Below, in pieces: positions 46,412 through 54,995 of a DNA stretch of 64,000 nt (position 1 is its first letter; every line of letters starts with the position of its first letter). Under the pieces are notes generated by a model. It did no database searches, had not been told where the DNA came from, and saw only the letters and a program-made list of their open reading frames with translations. The stretch is taken from NCBI RefSeq assembly GCF_019669905.1, contig NZ_AP019777.1, positions 3,038,001 through 3,102,000 on the forward strand, in the 5' to 3' direction. Both the position numbers and the translations under genes were made by a program. The stretch is from Methylomonas koyamae (GTDB taxonomy: Bacteria; Pseudomonadota; Gammaproteobacteria; Methylococcales; Methylomonadaceae).

Positions 46412-48837
46412 ATAAATTCATGCGTAACGGGCTTTTTTACCTGACGTTTACCGGCCTGTTGGTCCATCTGTTCGCAGCGTACGGATTTTGGGGATTGCAA
46501 CGCGCCGAGCATCTGTCCGCCAGGCAGGTTTTGGTCAAGGCGGCAGAACAACTCGATATTAATAATCCGATATTATCCAAAATATTAGAACCGGAAACGA
46601 AATACCTGAATTTTCCTTTCGACGGCGAGGTAAGAAAAAGCCATCCCCGCATTTTGTTGCCGGAATCGAGTAATTGGAATAAGCGGGATGTGCACTCCGT
46701 TATCGCAGACCGGATCGCCGCCTTTCAACGCGAAAATATTAATTATCCGAACGGTTGCGGCGATAATGCGTTGATGCCTGCCGTGGTTTGTTGGCTGTCG
46801 ACCAACAATACCGAGGCGATCGCAATCATCAAATACCAGTTGCTGAACTTCGAATTAAATAAACCTACTGCCGACACCACCTATAGCAACGGTTGGGAAT
46901 TGGCGCTGGCTTACGACTTGGCCCATCCGCTGCTGACCGACGCCGAGAAAAACCAGGTCGAACAGAAAATATTGGCCGCCTTGCAAGGGACGTTGGCGAA
47001 TCTGGATGAGGATTTCGCCTCGTTATGGCACGGCAGATCGACTCACGCCGCAATTGCCTGGCTCTGCGCCATCGTATTGTCGGAACACTATGTCGACGAT
47101 TTGGATTCTTACCGGCGCCGGGCACAGGCTCATTTCCTGAATGCCGCAGAAGGATTGGCCCACACCGAGGCCTGGCCGGATGGCTACAACTACTGGATCC
47201 AAACCCGCGCGTTTTATTTTGCCCTGGCGGCATCGGCATACCTGAACGGGTTGGATCACGCCAACAACCAGGAACGGATCAAGGACATCGTCAAAAGAGT
47301 CGGCTATTGGCATATATACGCGACTCGGCCGGATAATCGCATCGAAGGTTACGGCGACGAAGGCTCCCGGATCGATTTAAAGGATGAGACCAAGCGGGTA
47401 ATAGACCTGATGGTACAAATGACGCACGATCCGGTACTAAACGGTTATTCCAAATATCTGGGTAAATTGCACCGGGACAGTTATTATTCGGGCTATGACT
47501 GGGGGATATTGTTATTCAACGATCCATCGATTCCGGCAGTTGGCGACGGCAGCTTGCCGTCGTTGGCTAAATATTTAAAAGAAGCCGAAATTTTCGGCCG
47601 AGACACGGTAAATCAAATTTATATTAGAAACGGCTGGGAGCCAAACGATACCTTTATTTCGTTCAAGGCCGGCAATTCCTACGGACACCACGCCCATTAC
47701 GACGCCGGACATTTCACCATATTCAAATCTTCGCCGCTGATTACCAACAGCAGCACCTATAACGGATTTTTTCGCCCGCACCGGCTTAATTACGCAATTC
47801 GGACGATTGCCAAGAATAGTCTGATCATCGAAAAACCGAATGAGAAAGTCCGGCCGAATCGATTTTTCTCCAAGAATGTAGCCGACGGCGGCCAACGCTT
47901 GACGCAGCCGACCGGCAGTTCCATTGTCAGCATCGAACAATGGTTCGAAAACTACCAGAAAGGTCTGCATTTGGAAGGCGCCCAATTATTGAAATTTGCG
48001 CGCCGCAATAACGAATACGTTTTCGTTTCGGCCGACTTAACCGCGGCCTATAACAATTCCGTCTACGACGAAAACGGCGATGGCGGCAAGGTCCGCCAAG
48101 TTATTCGCAAATTGGTTTATCTGCCGACGGAAGACAAACTGGTTGTTTACGATGCAATTAGTAAAACCAAGCCGGAATACGTCGGCAAGTGGATCATTCA
48201 TTCGGTCAACAAACCGGAGATGGCCAATATCGAAGTCTTGAAAGGTTCGACGGACAACGGCATATTGGCTAGCAACTCGAAAGATATCCAAATAAAAAAT
48301 AATAACGGATTTTTGAAAGTCAATATTCTATTGCCAAGCGATGCGACGACCCGCCTAATCGGCGGCAGAGATTACCAATACTATGTCGAAACCGACGGCG
48401 ACGATACCGTATTCGACGGCGAGAATTTTATTAACGGAGCTTCCGCCGATTCTTGGCACGACTTGAGCCGATGGCGAGTCGAATTAATGTCTAATAACGG
48501 CAGTAACGATACTGAGTTTTTAGTCTCTCTGGCGCCATCGGTCGATAAGCCGGTGACCGAAGACGTGCGGAAAATCAATTCTAAAAACGGCAACGCTTAT
48601 GGGGTACTGACAAACGATACGTTAATCGTATTTATCCGAGAACCGGCAGGCATGGACGACATCGTGTTCGATTATGTCGGCAAATCCAAAATTATCGTCG
48701 TCGGCCTCCCCGAATATAGAAATGTCGCTATTCGCATCGACAATAAGACCCTGTTCCAAGGAGCAGCCAAGGACGGAGTGGTGTTCTACGACAACCCGAG
48801 TTCGGCATCCGGCCAGGTCGAAATCGGCATGAATTAG
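46408..48837 (+). CDS. Heparinase II/III-like polysaccharide lyase
   Basis: An 809-residue protein with an N-terminal membrane anchor or signal (LFYLTFTGLLVHLFAAYGF). The next 350 residues resemble the alpha/alpha toroid of alginate/heparin lyases. The beta-sandwich part begins with NSYGHHAHYDAGHF (about 423-436, histidines 427, 428, 430), the conserved motif of the heparinase II/III family, which cleaves uronic-acid polysaccharides. The start is set by ATGA overlap with the propeller gene. The substrate, perhaps an exopolysaccharide made by the host, is unknown. Confidence 0.78.
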   Translation: MNKFMRNGLFYLTFTGLLVHLFAAYGFWGLQRAEHLSARQVLVKAAEQLDINNPILSKILEPETKYLNFPFDGEVRKSHPRILLPESSNWNKRDVHSVIADRIAAFQRENINYPNGCGDNALMPAVVCWLSTNNTEAIAIIKYQLLNFELNKPTADTTYSNGWELALAYDLAHPLLTDAEKNQVEQKILAALQGTLANLDEDFASLWHGRSTHAAIAWLCAIVLSEHYVDDLDSYRRRAQAHFLNAAEGLAHTEAWPDGYNYWIQTRAFYFALAASAYLNGLDHANNQERIKDIVKRVGYWHIYATRPDNRIEGYGDEGSRIDLKDETKRVIDLMVQMTHDPVLNGYSKYLGKLHRDSYYSGYDWGILLFNDPSIPAVGDGSLPSLAKYLKEAEIFGRDTVNQIYIRNGWEPNDTFISFKAGNSYGHHAHYDAGHFTIFKSSPLITNSSTYNGFFRPHRLNYAIRTIAKNSLIIEKPNEKVRPNRFFSKNVADGGQRLTQPTGSSIVSIEQWFENYQKGLHLEGAQLLKFARRNNEYVFVSADLTAAYNNSVYDENGDGGKVRQVIRKLVYLPTEDKLVVYDAISKTKPEYVGKWIIHSVNKPEMANIEVLKGSTDNGILASNSKDIQIKNNNGFLKVNILLPSDATTRLIGGRDYQYYVETDGDDTVFDGENFINGASADSWHDLSRWRVELMSNNGSNDTEFLVSLAPSVDKPVTEDVRKINSKNGNAYGVLTNDTLIVFIREPAGMDDIVFDYVGKSKIIVVGLPEYRNVAIRIDNKTLFQGAAKDGVVFYDNPSSASGQVEIGMN

Positions 48838-48894
48838 TTTGTAATTCGCCGGGCCAAACCGGTTGTCGCTACTCCAGGCATACAGCCCCCCGCA

Positions 48895-49494
48895 TCAAGC
48901 CGCTACCGCCGCGGCTTTCCGGCAACTTTCCAGCAACGCGTAATAAGGGCGCAAGGCCACCATCAAAGCCTGATAAAGGGTAAAGGCATCGGTCGGGTCT
49001 TTGGGTTTCAGCTCGGCGATTTCGGTCAGAAACCGGTATAGCATTTTGACGAAGTTCTCTATCGTCATCGCCAGCCAGGCATCGTTGGTGATCCATTTGT
49101 CGATAAATTCGTCCAACCGGGCGAAAGTGGTTTTCAGCAGCGGATAGGCGGTTTGGGTTTCCTTGAATTCCCGCAGCAGCATATATTCGACGTAAGCCTG
49201 CTCCGACGATAAGCGCGGCCGGTTGGTGATACCGAGATAGGTGGTTTTGTACTCGGTATAGGCGGCATCGAACCGATTGCAAAATTCGATTTCGTTGCCG
49301 ATTGCCAGCCAAGGTGCCAACACGGCGGTCGTCACGGCGTAGCACTCGGCTATCGCATTGCCCATTTTGTCGAATTGTGCAACGAAGGCCGGTTTGGCCA
49401 ATTCGGCTTTGATCAGTGTCTCTATTGCGGCCAACTCGCTTGCCGTGACGCAAACAGTAGCCAATTCCTTGGTCAATTTCAGTTCGATTGCCAT
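48895..49494 (-). CDS. Unknown 199-residue helical protein
   Basis: A soluble, largely helical protein starting AIELKLTKEL, with a C-terminal Ala-rich end. No family is recognised. It is followed upstream on the same strand by a DUF1508 protein 60 bases away, so the two may be co-transcribed. Confidence 0.6.
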   Translation of the reverse strand: MAIELKLTKELATVCVTASELAAIETLIKAELAKPAFVAQFDKMGNAIAECYAVTTAVLAPWLAIGNEIEFCNRFDAAYTEYKTTYLGITNRPRLSSEQAYVEYMLLREFKETQTAYPLLKTTFARLDEFIDKWITNDAWLAMTIENFVKMLYRFLTEIAELKPKDPTDAFTLYQALMVALRPYYALLESCRKAAAVAA

Positions 49495-49554
49495 AGTGGC
49501 TTTACCCGATTCCGCTATCCGAAAAAAGTCGACGCATTGCCATGTTGCAGCGCA

Positions 49555-49890
49555 TTACGCGGTTAGATCCACGACTTCGGCGACGCAGGCGTTGTCCTTA
49601 ACCGCATGCAACGCGTTATCGAACACCATAGCCGAACTGTATAAAACGCTTTTGACGATGATGTCGCCCTTGGTATCCTTGATGACGAAGAAGGTATCGC
49701 CCTCGGCCACCTTGCCGGCAGCAATCTGGTGGCTCATCAACGAGCCGGTCCTGACTTCATTGATGGCCTGCAGCGCTTCGTCCTTGTTGCCGTAATCGGC
49801 GCTCATCAAAATCAGCTCGCCTTTGCCGTTCAAAAAATGAAAGAAATACTGGTTTTCGTCGTTGGTTTTCAGTTCGAAAGTGGCTGGCAT
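49555..49890 (-). CDS. YegP-like protein with DUF1508 repeats
   Basis: A 111-residue protein with two related halves. The first is FELKTNDENQYFFHFLNGKG with a following ILMSADYGNKDEALQAI; the second is FFVIKDTKGDIIVKS plus FDNALHAVKDNA. This matches DUF1508, a small beta-beta-alpha domain of unknown function. TCCGGAGCAGACC-like purines precede the ATG. Confidence 0.8.
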   Translation of the reverse strand: MPATFELKTNDENQYFFHFLNGKGELILMSADYGNKDEALQAINEVRTGSLMSHQIAAGKVAEGDTFFVIKDTKGDIIVKSVLYSSAMVFDNALHAVKDNACVAEVVDLTA

Positions 49891-50185
49891 GGTCTGCTCC
49901 GGAAGTTAACTCGGGAAATAAAATGGTCGCCGGTCGAGTGTCTGCCCATGACTTGCTCGCCTCCGTGCCCAAAAGCCGATTGCGCGCAAACCCAAACAAT
50001 TACCGGCTGACTCTTCCAACCGAACAGCAAGCCTTATGCCAATAAAAATTTCTTTAATATCAGTGTGATGTACAACATTGGCCATAAATTGTCGGCTTTA
50101 CCACACCACATTGACGTATTCCTGATTCGAAGCGTACTCGACCTCAAATTACCCTGGCCTACCCGGTCGCCGTGCCATCTGGCCG

Positions 50186-50821
50186 CTAACCGAAAAAATA
50201 CTCCCGCAACGCCACCATGTCGTGCGCGGATATAATCCGCTGCTGCCGGCTGATATGCTCTTCCTGCAACCCCGGAATGTAAAACTGCCAAGCTTCCAAT
50301 GCGCCGAGTTCGTTGGGTAGTACCGCATCTTTAATACCCATGCTACGCGCGCTCGGTGCCGGCCTGCCACGGTTCATTTCGACCCCAAGGTCTCGCTTAC
50401 GCGGGTCGCTCCATTTCTTCTGCGGCGAATATTTGCCCCAAAAGCCGGCTGCCTGCACTTTCAAAGTAATTTCGATGTAGTTATCCAGCGCATTCCAGTC
50501 GATCGGCACCGCCGACATATACCGCACCATAGCACTCATGTCGATTTTATTGAGCTTGGCTTGCTCGAAGCGGCCCAGCGCTCCTTCGCGATCTTCTTTG
50601 AACGGCATCACCGACGACCACCACGGCGTAATGCCGTATTTGGGATCGGCGGGAGCTTCGCCCTTGGTTAACTTGAACAACCTGAATCCGGCCGGCAATT
50701 CCTCTACCCGTACCGAATTCTCAACAAACGCATCGTAATGGCTCTGCGGTATCGTCCAACCGTACCACTCCGACTTGCCGACTGTGAAATCGTAGATTGA
50801 TAAATCGTCATTTACGCCCAT
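50186..50821 (-). CDS. Unknown 211-residue protein
   Basis: A soluble protein rich in Trp and Tyr (SEWYGWTIPQSHYDAF, FGKYSPQKKW-like segment). No signal peptide or known family is recognised. GGAG lies before the ATG. A 295-base gap separates it from the DUF1508 gene, in which I see nothing. Confidence 0.6.
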   Translation of the reverse strand: MGVNDDLSIYDFTVGKSEWYGWTIPQSHYDAFVENSVRVEELPAGFRLFKLTKGEAPADPKYGITPWWSSVMPFKEDREGALGRFEQAKLNKIDMSAMVRYMSAVPIDWNALDNYIEITLKVQAAGFWGKYSPQKKWSDPRKRDLGVEMNRGRPAPSARSMGIKDAVLPNELGALEAWQFYIPGLQEEHISRQQRIISAHDMVALREYFFG

Positions 50822-51194
50822 GGTAATTCTCCTTACTCGGACTTACTGATTCCGCATCCGGCCCAACCGTAAATTCGCCGGCTTAGTCCGGCCTATCGCC
50901 GTTACACCGGCTCGCTATGCGGAAAATATGTAACAAGCGATTCGTGCGCCGCCCGGTTAAAGCCGCTACGGAATCCTGAATCCAATTCTACGAGTGTCAA
51001 ATGGATTTGCTTTGCGCCACATCAACAAAGGGGTTGATATAGCGCGGGAATCGGCGATGAGTTTCCGGCAAGACTTAGCGGCTAACGGCCAATGTGACAG
51101 GCATCCGGCGTATAATCCTAACGCGCCGGCTGATAGCCGGCCGGGACCCGCTCGCCTACGCGAGTCAAAACTAAAACCAAATAAGGACAGCACC
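50822..51194. other. Gene-free leader of the lipoprotein gene
   Basis: A TATAAT at 51111-51116 lies 78 bases before the lipoprotein start and may be its -10 element; no matching -35 is evident. AAGGA precedes the ATG. Confidence 0.35.
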
Positions 51195-51890
51195 ATGAGT
51201 AAAACACTTGCCGCAACGCTTATCGCCTCCAGCAGCCTGCTTGGCGGATGTGTTGCCAGCGGAATTTATCAGCCCCCGCAAGCCCCGCAAACCCTGGACT
51301 ATTCCCGCGAAGTCAATGCCAATTTCGACACCGCGTGGACCACGATAACCAACGTCGCCGGCGCGACGTTTTTCAACATCAAAAACTTCGACAAAGGCAG
51401 CGGCTTGATGACGCTGGAATACGACAATATCCGCGGCAACGTCGGCTCCTATGTCAATTGCGGCGAGTTTGCCAGTAGCCAAGCGCCAAGCAAAACCTCG
51501 CATCCCAATCCCAAATCGGTCATCAACTACATGTCGATCAACGATATCGAGATGCACCTCAGCGGCAGAGCCAACGTCATGGCGCGGCCGGTATCGGACA
51601 GCAAAACCATGGTGCAAGTGAACAGCGAATATTTTCTGACCGTTACCAAACGCATCGGCGACAAAACCCATAAGCTGGGCGAATGGCATTTCTCGTCGCG
51701 CGAGCCTGACACGCAAACCGCCGATGTCAGTTACAAACCCACCCAAGTTACCTGCCAATCCTCCAACAAACTGGAAAACGACTTTCTGACCGAAGTCGGC
51801 GCCCGTCTGCCGGCCGGCAACGTCGGCACCAGCCAGCCGGCGCCAGACAGCGCCATTGCGCCGGTTACGAAGAAAAAGTCGCGCAAATAA
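51195..51890 (+). CDS. Lipoprotein of unknown function
   Basis: A 231-residue protein with a lipoprotein signal: hydrophobic LAATLIASSSLLGGC with the acylated cysteine at 19. The mature part opens with a Pro/Gln-rich stretch and then NFDTAWTTITNVAG and a SGLMTLEYDN segment, a pattern that resembles small alpha/beta envelope lipoproteins. The tail is basic (KKKSRK). The ATG at 51195 with AAGGA upstream is preferred to the open frame from 50994. Confidence 0.72.
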   Translation: MSKTLAATLIASSSLLGGCVASGIYQPPQAPQTLDYSREVNANFDTAWTTITNVAGATFFNIKNFDKGSGLMTLEYDNIRGNVGSYVNCGEFASSQAPSKTSHPNPKSVINYMSINDIEMHLSGRANVMARPVSDSKTMVQVNSEYFLTVTKRIGDKTHKLGEWHFSSREPDTQTADVSYKPTQVTCQSSNKLENDFLTEVGARLPAGNVGTSQPAPDSAIAPVTKKKSRK

Positions 51891-52249
51891 GCGTTTCGGC
51901 TGGAGAAACGGCGGCCGCCTTGTTCCAGCCTCGTCGCCCGGCTCCACGCTTTCGACAAAATAAACATCCTGCAAGCAGCGATGTTTACCGACACCGACAA
52001 GCGCGTCGGTCGGATTCGTGAACGAAACCCGTTCGGCAAATGCCGGAAGACCTGTAAAACCAACTATTTTTGCTTGCCGCGGTTTGCCGGACAGCGGCCG
52101 TAACGGCCCCGTGGCTTGGCTGCCTGCGCCTCGGCCCGGCGGAGGACGGTATCCGAAACAGCGCAGCGCTACGCATCGCAAGCTTCGGCGTTAGACGAAG
52201 CGCCGATTCGGCTTTATCATGCCCCCTCCTCCCAACCGCAGAATCGCCC
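51891..52249. other. Gene-free stretch
   Basis: No supported gene or clear signal. The frame of the following DUF2130 gene is open back to 52070 but the extra sequence lacks family features. Confidence 0.4.
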
Positions 52250-53533
52250 ATGACCGAAGCCACCATCACCTGCCCCAATTGCAGCACAGCCGTGCCGCTG
52301 ACCGAATCGCTGGCCGCGCCGCTGCTGGCCGCCACCCGCAAGCAATTCGAGCAACAACTCAAACAAAAAGACGCCGACATCGCCCAGCGCGAACAAGCCC
52401 TGAAACTGCAACAGCAGCAACTGCAAGACGCCCAGCGCGAACTGGAAAACCAGGTCAAACAGCAGGTCGACAAACAACTGCAAGCCGAACGCCAACGGGT
52501 GATCGAAGAAGAAAGCCGCAAGGCCAAGCAAGCGGCGGCGGCCGAGCTGGAACACAAAAACCGCGAACTGGCTGACTTGACTGAAGTGTTGAAAGTCCGC
52601 GACGCCAAACTGGCCGAGGCCCAGCAAGCCCAGGCCGAACTGATCAAAAAGCAGCGCGAGCTCGACGACGCCAAGCGCGAACTGGAACTGACCGTGGAAA
52701 AACGGGTGCAAGACAACCTAACCCAGGTGCGCGACCAAGCCAAGCGCGAAGCCGAGGAAGGCCTGAAACTGCGGGTGCTGGAAAAAGACCAGACCATCGC
52801 CGCGATGCAGCAAAAGATCGAAGAACTCAAGCAAAAAGCCGAGCAAGGCTCGCAGCAATTGCAAGGCGAAGTGCAGGAACTGGAATTGGAAAACCTGCTG
52901 CGCGCCAAATTCCCGTTCGACAGCATCGAACCCGTCGCCAAGGGCGAATTCGGCGGCGACGTGTTGCAAAGGGTCAGCGGCCCGAACGGCACGCCAGCCG
53001 GCAGCATTTTGTGGGAATCCAAGCGCACCAAAAACTGGAGCGACGGCTGGCTGGTGAAACTGCGTGAAGATCAGCGCGCCGCCAAGGCCGAACTGGCCGT
53101 CATCGTCAGCCAGGCCTTGCCCAAGGACGTGGAAACCTTCGACGTCATCGACGGCGTTTGGGTCACCAGCCCGCGCGCCGCGTTGCCGGTCGCAACCATC
53201 TTGCGCCATACCCTGCTGGAAATCGGCCTGGCCCGCCTGGCCGCCGAAGGCCAGCACGGCAAGACCGAGATGGTCTACCAATACCTGACCGGCCCCCGCT
53301 TTCGACAACGAGTCGAAGCCATCGTCGAAGCCTTCTCGACGATGCAGGAAGACCTGGACAAGGAACGCAAGGCCATCCTGAAGCAATGGGCCAAACGCGA
53401 AGCGCAAATCGAGCGGGTCATGAACGCCACGGTCGGCATGTACGGCGACTTGCAAGGCATCGCCGGTAAATCGTTGCAGGAGATCGAGGGCTTGGAGATG
53501 CGGGCGTTGGGGGTGGATGACGATTCGGATTGA
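52250..53533 (+). CDS. DUF2130 coiled-coil protein
   Basis: A 427-residue protein. A short zinc-ribbon-like start (TCPNCSTAVPL) is followed by a long Gln/Glu/Lys coiled coil (about 25-220) and a DUF2130 domain (about 235-427) containing ILWESKRTKNWSDGWLVKL and GVWVTSPRAALPVA. The domain may have a nuclease-like core judging by the Glu-Ser-Lys motif, but that is inference. The ATG at 52250 gives the usual N-terminus. Confidence 0.85.
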   Translation: MTEATITCPNCSTAVPLTESLAAPLLAATRKQFEQQLKQKDADIAQREQALKLQQQQLQDAQRELENQVKQQVDKQLQAERQRVIEEESRKAKQAAAAELEHKNRELADLTEVLKVRDAKLAEAQQAQAELIKKQRELDDAKRELELTVEKRVQDNLTQVRDQAKREAEEGLKLRVLEKDQTIAAMQQKIEELKQKAEQGSQQLQGEVQELELENLLRAKFPFDSIEPVAKGEFGGDVLQRVSGPNGTPAGSILWESKRTKNWSDGWLVKLREDQRAAKAELAVIVSQALPKDVETFDVIDGVWVTSPRAALPVATILRHTLLEIGLARLAAEGQHGKTEMVYQYLTGPRFRQRVEAIVEAFSTMQEDLDKERKAILKQWAKREAQIERVMNATVGMYGDLQGIAGKSLQEIEGLEMRALGVDDDSD

Positions 53534-53653
53534 GCCATAGCTCTGCCGGTCGATCCGGCTTCTGGTTCCCAAGCTCCGGCTTCGAGTTTCAACAAAGTGG
53601 CGCAAACCAATCACAGTGTTTATACTCACGTTTAAACATCCCGAGGACACAAC

Positions 53654-53908
53654 ATGACCGAAGCCATACTCGACATCAAACAATGGGGTAACAACCTCGG
53701 CGTGCGCCTGCCCGCAGCGATTGCCAAAGCCGCCCATTTGCATAACCATCAACGGGTGCGAATTTCCGTTGAAGACGACAAGGTGATTATTACGCCGATA
53801 GCCGATGAAACCTTGACGTTGGAGCAGCGCTTGGCTCGCTTCGATCCCGAGCGGCACGGCGGCGAAGCGATGGCAGTCGGGGAAGAAATCGGTGCCGAAC
53901 GTTGGTAA
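53654..53908 (+). CDS. mazE: MazE-type antitoxin
   Basis: An 84-residue AbrB-fold protein (IKQWGNNLGVRLPAAIAKAA) with an acidic C-terminal tail for toxin binding. It should neutralise MazF and repress its own promoter. Its stop lies inside the start of the toxin gene (7-base overlap). ATTCCGAGGACAC supplies a purine-rich Shine-Dalgarno. Confidence 0.9.
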   Translation: MTEAILDIKQWGNNLGVRLPAAIAKAAHLHNHQRVRISVEDDKVIITPIADETLTLEQRLARFDPERHGGEAMAVGEEIGAERW

Positions 53909-54291
53909 GCCGCAAGCAAACAACGGCCTGGGCGCCGGAACGGCAAGACATCATCTGGATCGATTGCAATCCGCAAGTTGGCCAGGAGATGCGCGACATC
54001 CATCCGTTTTTGGTGCTTTCCCCACGCATCTTCAACGAAAAAACCTCGCTGGTGATCGGCTTGCCGATGACGACCTCCGCCTACAATGCCGACAATCCGT
54101 TTGCGGTAGCAGTCGGTAAAGCCGGTGGCCGCAAAGCCGAACAAACTAGTTATGTACTTTGCCACCAACCCAAATCCTTCGACTGGCGCTTGCGCAAGGC
54201 CAAACCGCATCCGCTCAAGTCATTGCCGAGCAATTTGTTCGCTCAGGTTTGCGAGCGGTTGAATCAGATTATTCAGATCGGTTCGTGCTGA
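53902..54291 (+). CDS. mazF: MazF-type mRNA interferase toxin
   Basis: A 129-residue PemK/MazF-fold toxin, a sequence-specific endoribonuclease. The segments RQDIIWIDCNPQVGQEM, HPFLVLSPRIFN and VIGLPMTTS are typical. The start is a TTG at 53902, overlapping the antitoxin stop; no better start is seen. Palindromic repeats follow downstream. Confidence 0.87.
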   Translation: MVSRKQTTAWAPERQDIIWIDCNPQVGQEMRDIHPFLVLSPRIFNEKTSLVIGLPMTTSAYNADNPFAVAVGKAGGRKAEQTSYVLCHQPKSFDWRLRKAKPHPLKSLPSNLFAQVCERLNQIIQIGSC

Positions 54292-54335
54292 TCTCGCGAT
54301 AAGCATGGTCGATCCGGGCTCCGGCGCTGAGCTCT

Positions 54336-54449
54336 GGTTCCCAAGCTCCGGCTTGGGAACCCCGGCCTTGGAAGCTCCGGCTTCGAGTTTGGTTGTAGAT
54401 GAAAAGCTAGAGCTTACTAGATAGCGTTCCCAAACTGGAGTTTGGGAAC
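54336..54449. repeat. Two palindromic repeats of the GGTTCCCAAGC family
   Basis: GGTTCCCAAGC, four bases, GCTTGGGAACC at 54336-54361; GTTCCCAAAC, TGGA, GTTTGGGAAC at 54426-54449. A half copy is at 53564-53585. Closely related copies flank the RayT gene at 57345-57395. They resemble REP elements. Confidence 0.8.
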
Positions 54450-54459
54450 TAGAAAAAAC

Positions 54460-54915
54460 TCAGGGGCGCGCCGCTTTTTGCGCGTCCCCTGGAGCGCTTG
54501 GTTGGGCAGCGGGCACGGTGACTGGACACTGCGCGGATTGAGAAGTGATTGACTCAGCGCCAAAGGCGGAAGCCAGAATATTTTCAAGACGAGCCATACG
54601 TTTTTCGAACTTTGTACTTTCAAAGGGAGCTCCTGTTGCATAGAAACAGACCGCAACACCTTGTTCGGTAAGCATTGCCCAAACATGCGTTGGCTGCTTG
54701 GAGCACTCAAACGGGAACTGATTTGACTCTGGACATGATAGCCCCAATTCAGCAGCGAATTTACGAATGGCGTCTATCAGCACGGCGTTTGAAGAAGAAT
54801 CGACGGTGAAAGAGGTATTTGCTCGTGGGGTTACATCAATGCGTCGCCAAAACCAAGCATCGCATCCGGCAATAGACAACACAAGCAAGATTATACTGAC
54901 GTAGGTTAGTTTCAT
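54460..54915 (-). CDS. Small lipoprotein, unknown
   Basis: A 151-residue protein with a lipobox (ISIILLVLSIAGC-like core; cysteine at about residue 18). Mature part contains SCPESNQFPFEC, possibly a disulfide. No family is recognised. Lower GC than upstream genes, like the reverse transcriptase gene beside it. The ATG at 54915 gives the best signal peptide. Confidence 0.62.
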   Translation of the reverse strand: MKLTYVSIILLVLSIAGCDAWFWRRIDVTPRANTSFTVDSSSNAVLIDAIRKFAAELGLSCPESNQFPFECSKQPTHVWAMLTEQGVAVCFYATGAPFESTKFEKRMARLENILASAFGAESITSQSAQCPVTVPAAQPSAPGDAQKAARP

Positions 54916-54995
54916 GCCGCCCAACGATAGCCATAACGGGCGTCAAAATGCGAAGCGAAGCTTTTTGACGTCCCAGTTGATGGCATTGTTATATT

